Numbered from the stretch's first letter, positions 8,167-16,503 are shown. The stretch is DNA of 35,644 nt from HGM05232 sp036661515 (GCA_036661515.1 JAVWYO010000008.1:1-35644), one strand, 5' to 3'. The notes: generated by a model not told the origin, from the letters alone. Translations and numbers: made by a program.

Positions 8167-10347
8167 ATGAATCTTGCCGTTTCACAAGCACTAATAACCA
8201 ATCCAGTCTATATCTTTTTTATAGTGCTGGTCATAATCTTGTTAGCTCCAATGTGCCTCAATAGATTAAAGATACCTCATATAATGGGTATGATTGTGGC
8301 TGGACTAATCGTTGGCCCTTTTGGATTTCATATTCTTGATAGAGATAGTAGCTTTGAAATTTTTGGTCAAGTGGGAATCCTCTATTTGATGTTCCTTGCT
8401 GGACTTGAAATAGATATGTATCATTTAAAGAAAAATTTAGGGCGAGGACTCGGCTTTGGGCTTTATACGTTTTTTATACCAATGATATTAGGTACTATTT
8501 GTAGCGTATTTATACTCGAACTTGATGCCTTGACTTCAATACTGCTTGCGTCTATGTATGCTTCACACACATTGATTGCTTATCCTATCGTATCACGGTT
8601 TGGTATTACTAATAATTCGGTTATAGTTATAACAATTACAGGTACGATTATTACAGTGCTTGGTGCATTAATTGTACTTGCCGCAGTAGTTGGGATACAT
8701 ACCGTTGGCGAATTTCAAATAAGTGCATTACTGTGGTTACTTGCGCGTTTAACGGTGTATTGCATTGTGATAATATATTTATATCCACGAATTGCAAGGT
8801 GGTTTTTCAAGAAATATAATGATAATGTGATGCAATTTGTGTTTGTGCTTGCAATGGTGTTTCTTGCATCTGGTGTAGCGCAACTGATAGGAATAGAATC
8901 GGTATTAGGCGCATTCTTTGCTGGTCTTGTATTGAATAGATATATTCCAAATGTGTCTCCGTTGATGAATCGAATAGAATTTGTAGGTAATGCGCTCTTT
9001 ATTCCATATTTCCTTATAGGTGTAGGAATGCTTATTAATGTAAATGTAATTTTGTCAGACACGCGTACACTATTTGTGGCCATAAATATGTCGGTTGTCG
9101 CTACATTATGTAAATGGATTGCAGCATGGGCAACGCAGAAGACCTATAAGATGACGGTTCTTGATCGTTCGATGATGTTTGGGCTAAGTAATGCACAGGC
9201 CGCAGCAACACTTGCAGCGGTGATGATTGGCTATAAAATAGGTATTTTTGATGCTGCAATATTAAATGGAACAATAATCATGATACTTGTTACTTGTGCA
9301 ATCTCATCGGTTGTAACAGAAAGAGCAGCAGAAAAGATGAAACGGTTGATGTTTGAAAGTACGGGCACAAAAGATAGTATTAAAAATAATGGCGATAATG
9401 CAAAGATACTTATTACTGTTTCAAATCCTATAACCGTAGGTGGACTTGTTAACCTTGCATTGCTAATGCGTAATCGACGAGATAAAGAGCCTCTATATGC
9501 ACTGCATGTGCGTAATGATAACACTGAAGGGTCGGTGGCGATAGGGCAGAATGCCTTGAATATAGCCAGTAAAACTGCTGCCGCAGCCGATGTTAAAACT
9601 GAGGCGATAGAGCGATATGACTTAAATACAATTACTGGGATTCTAAATACTATAAATGAGCGAAATATTTCGGATCTTATAATAGGTCTTCATCAGCGGG
9701 CTACTGTTGTTGATAGCTTTTTTGGTAAAAAGATAGAGCAACTTTTAAAGGAAAACGACCATATGATAATAATATCACGTTGTTTTATCCCGATAAATAC
9801 GATTACGAGAATTGTTGTTTCAGTGCCTCCAAAAGCTGAGTTTGAAACTGGATTCCAGGCATGGATAATGCGTACATCAAATATTGCAAGCCAAATAGGG
9901 TGCCGAATAATATTTTGTGCGCATCGCGATACTATCCCGCTTATAAGAGGGGTGTTGCATAACGAAGGATATGAAATAAGGAGTGAATATAGAGAGATAG
10001 ATGATTGGAGTGACTTTGTTCTTCTTGCCAATAAAGTGCTTGATGATGATTTATTGATAATGATAAGTGCAAGGCGTACATCAATGTCATTTGACAGCGA
10101 GATGGATAATATGCCAAGTTTCTTATCAAAATATTTTAATCATAATAATCTTATTATCATTTATCCTGAGCAATTTGGTGAAGCACCCAAACTCACATCA
10201 TTTACTGATCCTCTTGCAAGCGATATTAACGCCTCGCCATCGGCGATATGGTTACGAGTGCGCTCTCTATATAAATTGCTTATAATAAAGAAGAAAAAAA
10301 TAACACATCGTCATAGAAATCATAATGGTAGAGGAATAGACCTTTAA
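8167..10347 (+). CDS. CPA2-family cation:proton antiporter with C-terminal USP-like domains
   Basis: 726-residue membrane protein. Residues 1 to about 395 form the sodium/hydrogen exchanger domain with roughly 12 hydrophobic segments. Recognisable stretches are PHIMGMIVAGLIVGPFG, GILYLMFLAGLEID, SHTLIAYPIVSRFGI and GIESVLGAFFAGLVLNR. From about residue 409 a soluble part begins with AKILITVSNP and SDLIIGLHQRA, like a universal-stress-protein fold. A second similar module starts near 546 (ITRIVVSVPPKAEFE). Bacteroidota have many such antiporters with cytosolic USP-like tails, presumably sensing nucleotides or stress. Whether Na+ or K+ is exchanged for H+ cannot be told from sequence. Translation starts 213 bp from the divergent asd start. 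Confidence 0.85.
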   Translation: MNLAVSQALITNPVYIFFIVLVIILLAPMCLNRLKIPHIMGMIVAGLIVGPFGFHILDRDSSFEIFGQVGILYLMFLAGLEIDMYHLKKNLGRGLGFGLYTFFIPMILGTICSVFILELDALTSILLASMYASHTLIAYPIVSRFGITNNSVIVITITGTIITVLGALIVLAAVVGIHTVGEFQISALLWLLARLTVYCIVIIYLYPRIARWFFKKYNDNVMQFVFVLAMVFLASGVAQLIGIESVLGAFFAGLVLNRYIPNVSPLMNRIEFVGNALFIPYFLIGVGMLINVNVILSDTRTLFVAINMSVVATLCKWIAAWATQKTYKMTVLDRSMMFGLSNAQAAATLAAVMIGYKIGIFDAAILNGTIIMILVTCAISSVVTERAAEKMKRLMFESTGTKDSIKNNGDNAKILITVSNPITVGGLVNLALLMRNRRDKEPLYALHVRNDNTEGSVAIGQNALNIASKTAAAADVKTEAIERYDLNTITGILNTINERNISDLIIGLHQRATVVDSFFGKKIEQLLKENDHMIIISRCFIPINTITRIVVSVPPKAEFETGFQAWIMRTSNIASQIGCRIIFCAHRDTIPLIRGVLHNEGYEIRSEYREIDDWSDFVLLANKVLDDDLLIMISARRTSMSFDSEMDNMPSFLSKYFNHNNLIIIYPEQFGEAPKLTSFTDPLASDINASPSAIWLRVRSLYKLLIIKKKKITHRHRNHNGRGIDL

Positions 10348-10405
10348 TAACGAAAAAATGCGTATGCTTGGGTGTGGTTATTTATATACTGTTGCATATC
10401 ACACT

Positions 10406-11158
10406 TCAATAATCATCAGTTCTAAAATATGCCCATTCATAGTGCCCATCAAGAGGTATAACGGATATAAGTACATAGTTGCTTATATCGTTTTCCGACT
10501 TTGAATAAATGAGATATTCTTGTGTGATTATTAATGTATATATTACGCTTTCATTTTCATTTTCAAAAATCTTAATGCAGTAGCGTTTTTCAAATTTTGA
10601 AGGGAAGTTATTGTACATATACATAGTCCCTTCTATAAATGATGCGTATAATTCTGTTTGGAATGTAGGTTCCCATGAGCAGAAAGCCTTATGAGCATAT
10701 ATTATGTTTCTAAATTCGTCGGTAGAGTAATTAATTTTTACTTCATATTTATATTTGCGGTTTGGAGCCATAGGGTCACCAACATTTTCCATACTATCTA
10801 AGGCTACGCCAAAGTCTTGGAATATTTGCCTATTGAACAGTGATACCGAATCGAGAGGAATGCTGTAATCTATGAGAAATTTTTTTAATTTCTTGTCTGT
10901 AAGATAGCCCAGTTGATTGCGAAGTTCATTTTTATATTTGATATAACTTGTATCTTTGAGCGATGTAAGATTTACAATAGAGTCAATCTGTTTGTATTCT
11001 TGGAAACTAACAATTGGTTGGCTGTAAATACTGTCAAAAGAGAGCTCAATAGATGATTCTGGATTACTTGTCACCTCCATTCCAGTTAATGGGTTAGTAT
11101 TTGTTGGATTACAAGAAGTGCAAATAATAATAGCTATAATATATATTAGCCAATTCAT
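10406..11158 (-). CDS. Unrecognised lipoprotein
   Basis: 250 residues from the ATG at 11158. A longer frame begins at 11203, but it would overlap the upstream gene by 38 bp and bury the signal sequence, so the later start is preferred. MNWLIYIIAIIICTSCNPTN reads as a lipoprotein signal with the lipidated cysteine at residue 16; a Cys at -3 makes the lipobox imperfect. The rest is soluble, rich in Ser, Asn, Tyr and Glu, with no repeats and no motif I recognise. The start lies 7 bp after the GlmU-like gene's stop, so the two form an operon. Function is unknown. Confidence 0.7.
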   Translation of the reverse strand: MNWLIYIIAIIICTSCNPTNTNPLTGMEVTSNPESSIELSFDSIYSQPIVSFQEYKQIDSIVNLTSLKDTSYIKYKNELRNQLGYLTDKKLKKFLIDYSIPLDSVSLFNRQIFQDFGVALDSMENVGDPMAPNRKYKYEVKINYSTDEFRNIIYAHKAFCSWEPTFQTELYASFIEGTMYMYNNFPSKFEKRYCIKIFENENESVIYTLIITQEYLIYSKSENDISNYVLISVIPLDGHYEWAYFRTDDY

Positions 11159-11165
11159 AACGCAT

Positions 11166-12362
11166 TTATTTGTAAGTATCAGCGATAGTATAAATTGATT
11201 CAAATATTCTACGGTCTATTTCGCTAAGAGAAACGTTTCGACGAGCCATAACACGTTCTGCAATATTGAAAAATTTTGGGAGTGAAACATCGGTAAATCC
11301 TGCTGTGCTACCTTCGGAAAATGATGCAACGAAGTTTCGAGGAAATCCAGCACCATGAATATTAACGCCAACGCCAATAACGGTGGCTGTATTGAACATG
11401 CAGTTTATGCCTGCTTTCGAGTGGTCACCCATTATAAGTCCACAAAATTGAAGACCAGTTTTAAGGAAACGATGAGCTGGATAGTTCCATAGTTTTATCT
11501 CGGTGTAATCATTTTTCAAATTTGATGCGTTTGTCCCAGCACCAATATTGCACCATTCACCAATCACCGCATTTCCAAGAAATCCATCATGAGCTTTATT
11601 GCTATAACCAATAATTACTACATTATTCAACTCTCCACCTACCTTCGAATAAGGGCCAATAGTTGTGGCTCCATATATTTTTGTACCCATGTTTACCATT
11701 GTATGCTCGCAAGCAGCAAATGGCGCTCTGATAGCCGACCCTTCCATTATTTCAGCATCTTTACCAATATATATAGGGCCATTGTTTACATTAAGATATG
11801 CTCCTTCAACTTTAGCTCCAGCTTCAATAAATATTTTTGGTGAGCCATCAGGAAAAAAGGCATTGCCAATTATGTGATTAGAAATTCCTACAACTTGAGA
11901 ACTTCGGCCTATGGTCAAGTCTTTATAGTCTTGAATAATAGCTTTATCATTAAACATGAATATATCATAGAGCATTCTTATTCCCAGCGGCTTTGTTGAT
12001 AGAAAAATTCTCTTTCCAAAACGGCGCACTTTGAACTCTTTTAATGTGCCATAGAACGCTATTAACTCATTATTATATAATAGAGCTTCGCCAGTATTTA
12101 GTTCTTCTATGATTGCAACTAAATCAGCGTTAGGACAAATGTGACCAGCTATGAATAGGCTTTCGGCTGATGGCGCGTTGCGAAATTTTGGTTGTAAATA
12201 TGGCGTAGTAAAATATGAGAATTTACACTCTTTAAATGCTCTTTCCCACTTTTGTCGTATGGTTGTAATTCCAAAACGGATGTCTGCAATAGGGCGTGTG
12301 TAGGTTAGTGGAAGTAGGTCGTCACGTGTCGCAGTATCATCAAATAATATTACATTTTTCAT
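11166..12362 (-). CDS. GlmU-like sugar-nucleotidyltransferase/acyltransferase, Bacteroidota type
   Basis: 398 residues with two parts. The N-terminal half begins MKNVILFDDTATRDDLLPLT and carries TRPIADIRFGITTIRQKW, the signature of the alternative GlmU-like family of Bacteroidota (annotated as UDP-GlcNAc diphosphorylase/GlcN-1-P acetyltransferase). It lacks the classical GxGTRM nucleotidyltransferase loop. From about residue 190 hexapeptide repeats form a left-handed beta-helix (GPIYIGKDAEIMEGSAIRAP, IYGATTIGPYSKVGG, VVIIGYSNKAHDGFLG, GEWCNIGAGTNASNLKNDY). The likely role is UDP-N-acetylglucosamine supply for peptidoglycan and glycans; both activities are inferred. It precedes an unknown lipoprotein gene and is divergent from rfbC. 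Confidence 0.82.
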   Translation of the reverse strand: MKNVILFDDTATRDDLLPLTYTRPIADIRFGITTIRQKWERAFKECKFSYFTTPYLQPKFRNAPSAESLFIAGHICPNADLVAIIEELNTGEALLYNNELIAFYGTLKEFKVRRFGKRIFLSTKPLGIRMLYDIFMFNDKAIIQDYKDLTIGRSSQVVGISNHIIGNAFFPDGSPKIFIEAGAKVEGAYLNVNNGPIYIGKDAEIMEGSAIRAPFAACEHTMVNMGTKIYGATTIGPYSKVGGELNNVVIIGYSNKAHDGFLGNAVIGEWCNIGAGTNASNLKNDYTEIKLWNYPAHRFLKTGLQFCGLIMGDHSKAGINCMFNTATVIGVGVNIHGAGFPRNFVASFSEGSTAGFTDVSLPKFFNIAERVMARRNVSLSEIDRRIFESIYTIADTYK

Positions 12363-12385
12363 TTTTGTCCTTTTTTATGTCGTTG

Positions 12386-12393
12386 CAAATATA
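12386..12393 (-). promoter_or_regulatory. -7 box of the glmU-like gene promoter
   Basis: Minus-strand TATATTTG followed by CAACG, 23 bp upstream of the ATG at 12362. It matches TAnnTTTG; no convincing -33 element. It shares a 113-bp divergent region with the rfbC promoter. Confidence 0.5.
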
Positions 12394-12446
12394 GTAAGAA
12401 TTGTAAAAATAAGCTAATGTTTAAAGTATTACACGAAATAGTTTTG

Positions 12447-12454
12447 TATTTTTG
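12447..12454 (+). promoter_or_regulatory. -7 box of rfbC promoter
   Basis: TATTTTTG, 21 bp before the rfbC ATG, matches TAnnTTTG. No clear TTTG at 19-21 bp spacing. Confidence 0.5.
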
Positions 12455-12475
12455 TAAAAAAACAGGAAATAAGAT

Positions 12476-13018
12476 ATGAAATTTATTGAGCAACATATTA
12501 AGGGCGTGTTTGTTATCGAGCCAAAACGATATGGCGATGCACGAGGATATTTTTCGGAAGTATTCAAGATGTCAGAGTTTGTTGAAAATGTGGGCAAAGT
12601 AGAATTTGTTCAAGACAATGAATCCATGTCAAGCCATGGCGTGCTTAGGGGACTTCATTACCAGAAAGGAGATTTTTCGCAAGCTAAATTGGTAAGAGTA
12701 TCAAGTGGTGTAGTGCTTGATGTTGCTGTCGATCTTCGTGAAGGATCGCCAACGTATGGGCAGCACGTAGCCGTTGAGTTAAGTGCTGATAATGGGCGAC
12801 AACTGTTTATTCCACGCCATTTTGCGCATGGATTTGTTGTGCTTAGCGATATTGCTCAATTCCAATATAAGGTCGATAATATTTATGCACCGCAGAGCGA
12901 AGGTTCAATACGATATGATGACACCGATCTCGCTATTGACTGGAGATTGCCAAAGCAAGATTTATTACTATCTGATAAAGATGGGCACGCTGTGTCGCTA
13001 AAAGATATTAAAAAATGA
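12476..13018 (+). CDS. rfbC: dTDP-4-dehydrorhamnose 3,5-epimerase
   Basis: 180-residue cupin-fold enzyme (RmlC) of dTDP-L-rhamnose synthesis, which supplies surface polysaccharide. VLRGLHYQ holds the expected catalytic base His61, and VQDNESMSSH lies before it. Further marks are LDVAVDLREGSPTYGQ (81-96), FIPRHFAHGF (111-120) and Tyr131, the expected catalytic tyrosine. Length is normal for the family. The partners rfbA, rfbB and rfbD are not in the window, so this gene is separated from the usual rml cluster. Confidence 0.94.
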   Translation: MKFIEQHIKGVFVIEPKRYGDARGYFSEVFKMSEFVENVGKVEFVQDNESMSSHGVLRGLHYQKGDFSQAKLVRVSSGVVLDVAVDLREGSPTYGQHVAVELSADNGRQLFIPRHFAHGFVVLSDIAQFQYKVDNIYAPQSEGSIRYDDTDLAIDWRLPKQDLLLSDKDGHAVSLKDIKK

Positions 13019-13120
13019 TAACTAAAGAAAAAAGCGGTGCTTGTGCAAGTTAATAATTGGACAAAAATCTCATAAAAATGCGTCCCAGAGTAAAAAAACA
13101 TAAAAAACGCTGTAAAAACA

Positions 13121-13152
13121 TTTGGCATATAGCCGATTAGTCGTTATCTTTG
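13121..13152 (+). promoter_or_regulatory. Main promoter of the ribosomal protein operon
   Basis: TTTG (13121-13124), exactly 20 bp, then TATCTTTG (13145-13152): a perfect match to the Bacteroidota sigma-ABfr-type consensus. Transcription should start near 13159, leaving a leader of about 130 nt before rpsL. The leader holds an 8-codon open frame (13226-13252). No rpoC end is present upstream; rfbC ends 102 bp before. Confidence 0.85.
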
Positions 13153-13290
13153 CAAAGTTTTTCGGCGTATAAAATAGCCTGATTATTATTAAATTATTGA
13201 TTTAGTGGTAATAAGGGCAAATTTTATGACGCTTATAGAAAAGAAAAAATGATATTTTAGTATTAATTTATAAAGCAAAAAAGAACTAAG

Positions 13291-13695
13291 ATGCCTACAA
13301 TTCAGCAATTAGTAAGAAAAGGCCGAGTAACTTTGGTGGACAAGAGCAAGTCACCTGCTTTGGATTCATGTCCACAGCGTCGTGGCGTGTGTGTGAGAGT
13401 TTATACTACCACACCAAAGAAACCAAACTCTGCAATGCGTAAAGTTGCCCGTGTAAGATTAACTAACGGCAAGGAAGTAAACTCCTACATTCCTGGAGAA
13501 GGACACAATTTGCAAGAGCACTCAATTGTAATGGTACGTGGTGGTCGTGTAAAAGACCTTCCAGGTGTACGTTACCACATCGTTAGAGGAACATTGGATA
13601 CTGCAGGCGTAAGCGGCAGAACACAACGTCGTTCTAAATACGGAGCAAAGAGACCTAAAGCAGGAGCTGCTGTTGCAGCAAAGGGTAAAAAGTAA
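13291..13695 (+). CDS. rpsL: 30S ribosomal protein S12
   Basis: 134-residue uS12, part of the decoding centre. PKKPNSAMRKVARVRL and GRVKDLPGVRYHIVRG are the two conserved loops. Lys43 and Lys88, commonly changed in streptomycin-resistant strains, are wild type here. Asp89 is the residue methylthiolated by RimO, whose gene is at 1792-3096. The tail (GAKRPKAGAAVAAKGKK) is basic and Ala-rich. First gene of the fused str-S10-spc-alpha cluster. Confidence 0.98.
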   Translation: MPTIQQLVRKGRVTLVDKSKSPALDSCPQRRGVCVRVYTTTPKKPNSAMRKVARVRLTNGKEVNSYIPGEGHNLQEHSIVMVRGGRVKDLPGVRYHIVRGTLDTAGVSGRTQRRSKYGAKRPKAGAAVAAKGKK

Positions 13696-13862
13696 ATTCT
13701 TACCCACAAGAAATTAAAGAGACAATAAAAACGAGTATCTAAACTTAGTTTTTGATTTTATTGGATTGATTATTACGGTTGAGTAAATGGCATTAGAGAA
13801 TGTCGTTGAAGAAAATAAGAAGTAACAACCAAACAAACAAAAACGAAAATTTTTGTAACAAA
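13696..13862 (+). other. rpsL-rpsG intergenic leader
   Basis: 167 bp, the longest gap inside the ribosomal cluster. It holds a 12-codon open frame MALENVVEENKK (13787-13825) and, in the rpsG frame, an ATG at 13800 that would add 21 residues to S7. No terminator and no TAnnTTTG box is evident. It may be a leader for S7 control, but no S7-binding fold is recognised. Confidence 0.4.
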
Positions 13863-14339
13863 ATGAGAAAGGCAAAGCCAAAAAAAAGGATCGTATTACC
13901 AGATCCAGTATTTAGTGACATTAGTGTTTCAAAATTTGTGAATCACTTAATGTATGATGGAAAAAAGAGTACTGCTTATACAATATTCTATTCTGCACTT
14001 GAGACTGTGAAGTCAAAACTGCCTAACGAAGAAAAATCAACGCTTGAGATTTGGAAACAAGCGCTTGAAAACATAACTCCACAAGTTGAGGTTAAATCAC
14101 GTCGCGTCGGAGGTGCTACATTCCAAGTACCAACAGAAATCCGTCCCGATCGTAAAGAGTCAATATCAATGAAAAATCTTATCTTATATGCTCGCAAACG
14201 CGGAGGCAAAACAATGGCTGATAAATTAGCTGCTGAGATTGTTGATGCTTTCAACGACCAGGGTGGTGCATTCAAACGTAAGGAAGATATGCACAGAATG
14301 GCTGAAGCTAACCGCGCATTTGCACACTTTAGATTTTAA
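13863..14339 (+). CDS. rpsG: 30S ribosomal protein S7
   Basis: 158-residue uS7, a primary binder of the 16S 3' domain that nucleates the 30S head. I take the ATG at 13863 (MRKAKPKKRIVLPDPVFSD) because it gives the standard N-terminus and length. The in-frame ATG at 13800 would add 21 low-complexity residues rich in Asn and Lys. RRVGGATFQVPTEIRPDR and MAEANRAFAHFRF are conserved. Confidence 0.95.
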   Translation: MRKAKPKKRIVLPDPVFSDISVSKFVNHLMYDGKKSTAYTIFYSALETVKSKLPNEEKSTLEIWKQALENITPQVEVKSRRVGGATFQVPTEIRPDRKESISMKNLILYARKRGGKTMADKLAAEIVDAFNDQGGAFKRKEDMHRMAEANRAFAHFRF

Positions 14340-14359
14340 ATTGATAACAAAATATTAAA

Positions 14360-16486
14360 ATGGCTAAATCAGACGAACAATTAAAATATACAAGAAATAT
14401 TGGTATTATGGCTCACATCGATGCCGGTAAAACCACTACTTCTGAACGCATCCTGTTTTATACAGGTTTAACTCACAAAATTGGTGAGGTTCACGACGGT
14501 GCTGCTACGATGGACTGGATGGAGCAAGAGCAAGAAAGAGGTATTACAATTACTTCTGCTGCTACTACTACATTCTGGAAATATGACGAGAACAAATTTA
14601 AAATAAACTTGATAGATACCCCAGGACACGTTGACTTCACTGTTGAAGTTGAACGTTCTTTGCGTGTACTTGATGGTGCTGTTGCTGCATTCTGTGCCGT
14701 TGGTGGTGTTGAGCCTCAATCAGAAACAGTGTGGAGACAAGCTGATAAATATAATGTACCTCGTTTAGGATATGTAAACAAGATGGACCGCTCTGGTGCA
14801 AACTTCTTTGAAGTAGTTCGCCAGCTAAAAGATGTCCTTGGAGCTAACCCATGTCCAATTCAAGTTCCAATTGGTGCTGAAGAAACATTTAAGGGTGTAG
14901 TTGACCTTGTAAAGATGAAAGCTCTTTTCTGGCATGACGAAACTATGGGTGCTGACTTCAGTGTTGAAGAGATTCCAGCAAACCTAAAAGAAGAATGCGA
15001 CGAATGGAGAGATAAGATGCTCGAAAAAATTGCTGAATTTGACGATGAGTTAATGGCAAAATATTTCGACGACCCATCTACTATTACAGAAGACGAAATA
15101 CGTCGAGCAATACGTACTGCAACATTAAAGATGGAAATCGTTCCAATGATTTGCGGTAGCTCATTTAAGAATAAAGGAGTACAAAGTATCCTCGATGCTG
15201 TATGTGCTTATCTACCAAGTCCTGAAGATACAGAAGAAGTCGTAGGTCACGCTATTGGCGATACCGAAAGCTTAATTTCTCGTAAACCAAAATATGAAGA
15301 GCCTATGTGTGCTCTTGCATTTAAGATTGCAACCGACCCTTATGTTGGTCGTCTTTGCTTCTTCCGTGTTTATTCTGGTGAAATACCTGCAGGTAGCTAC
15401 GTGTTTAATTCACGCTCAGGCAAGAAAGAACGTATCTCTCGTTTATTCCAAATGCACTCAAACAAGCAAAATCCAATGGAAAGCATTGGTTGCGGTGATA
15501 TTGGTGCTGGTGTAGGTTTCAAAGATATTCGCACAGGTGATACTCTTTGTTCTGAAGCACAACCAATCGTTCTTGAGGCTATGGACTTCCCAGATCCAGT
15601 AATCGGAATCGCTGTTGAACCTAAAACTCAAAAAGACTTAGATAAACTCGATGTAGGATTACAGAAACTTGCTGAAGAAGATCCAACATTCCGTGTACAA
15701 ACAAATGATGAAACAGGACAAACAGTTATTAGTGGAATGGGTGAACTTCACCTTGACATTATTCTTGATCGCCTTCGTCGTGAGTTTAAAGTAGAATGTA
15801 ACCAAGGTCGCCCACAAGTAACATATAAAGAAACTATAACAAAATCTGTTGAGCTTCGTGAAGTATTCAAGAAACAAACAGGTGGTCGTGGTAAGTTTGC
15901 CGATATAATTGTAAAAGTAGAACCAGTTGATGAAGGCTTTGAAGGAGGACTTCAATTTGTTGATGTCGTTAAGGGTGGTAATATTCCTAAGGAATTTATT
16001 CCATCTATCCAAAAAGGTTTCCAAACTGCAATGAAGAATGGTGTTCTTGCTGGCTATCCAGTAGAACAGCTAAAAGTTACAGTACTTGATGGTTCTTACC
16101 ACCCAGTTGACTCGGATCAATTGTCATTTGAACTTTGCGGTATTCAAGCATTCAAAAAAGCATCAGAAAAAGCAGGTCCTGTATTGTTAGAGCCAATCAT
16201 GAAGATTGAAGTTGTAACACCAGAAGAAAGCATGGGTGATGTAATTGGTGACTTGAATAAGAGACGTGGTCAAGTAGAAGGCATGGAAACAAGCCGTAGC
16301 GGTGCTCGCGTCGTTAAAGCTAAAGCTCCTCTTGCTGAAATGTTTGGTTACGTAACAGCTCTACGTACTATTACATCGGGACGTGCAACCTCTACAATGT
16401 CATTCTCTCACTACAGTGAAGTTAGCTCTTCAATAGCTAAAGCAGTGTTGACAGAATGCCAAGGACGAGTAGATTTATTGAAATAA
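14360..16486 (+). CDS. fusA: Elongation factor G
   Basis: 708-residue translocase GTPase. G-domain motifs are intact: AHIDAGKT (18-25), RGITITSA switch I (60-67), DTPGHV (86-91) and NKMD (140-143), so this is the canonical, GTP-hydrolysing EF-G rather than a divergent paralogue. Domains II-V follow, with GMGELHLDIILDRLRREF and the domain IV region DGSYHPVDSDQLSFELC. It lies 20 bp after rpsG. tuf, the usual next gene of the str operon, is absent; rpsJ follows directly. Confidence 0.98.
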   Translation: MAKSDEQLKYTRNIGIMAHIDAGKTTTSERILFYTGLTHKIGEVHDGAATMDWMEQEQERGITITSAATTTFWKYDENKFKINLIDTPGHVDFTVEVERSLRVLDGAVAAFCAVGGVEPQSETVWRQADKYNVPRLGYVNKMDRSGANFFEVVRQLKDVLGANPCPIQVPIGAEETFKGVVDLVKMKALFWHDETMGADFSVEEIPANLKEECDEWRDKMLEKIAEFDDELMAKYFDDPSTITEDEIRRAIRTATLKMEIVPMICGSSFKNKGVQSILDAVCAYLPSPEDTEEVVGHAIGDTESLISRKPKYEEPMCALAFKIATDPYVGRLCFFRVYSGEIPAGSYVFNSRSGKKERISRLFQMHSNKQNPMESIGCGDIGAGVGFKDIRTGDTLCSEAQPIVLEAMDFPDPVIGIAVEPKTQKDLDKLDVGLQKLAEEDPTFRVQTNDETGQTVISGMGELHLDIILDRLRREFKVECNQGRPQVTYKETITKSVELREVFKKQTGGRGKFADIIVKVEPVDEGFEGGLQFVDVVKGGNIPKEFIPSIQKGFQTAMKNGVLAGYPVEQLKVTVLDGSYHPVDSDQLSFELCGIQAFKKASEKAGPVLLEPIMKIEVVTPEESMGDVIGDLNKRRGQVEGMETSRSGARVVKAKAPLAEMFGYVTALRTITSGRATSTMSFSHYSEVSSSIAKAVLTECQGRVDLLK

Positions 16487-16503
16487 TATATTTATAAAAT
16501 AAT

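Noticed and set aside
11159..11203. Upstream start at 11203 for the unknown lipoprotein
   Set aside because: It overlaps the GlmU-like gene by 38 bp and pushes the signal sequence inward; the ATG at 11158 is cleaner.
13015..13053. 12-codon open frame MITKEKSGACAS overlapping the rfbC stop (ATGA)
   Set aside because: Too short, no family, no other support than the overlap; most likely chance.
13800..13862. N-terminal extension of S7 from the ATG at 13800
   Set aside because: The usual S7 N-terminus and length are restored by the ATG at 13863, and the added residues are low-complexity. Kept only as a question in the findings.
15659..16024. 121-codon minus-strand open frame inside fusA
   Set aside because: Antisense to conserved EF-G domains and rich in Phe, Tyr and Cys as expected of a shadow frame.
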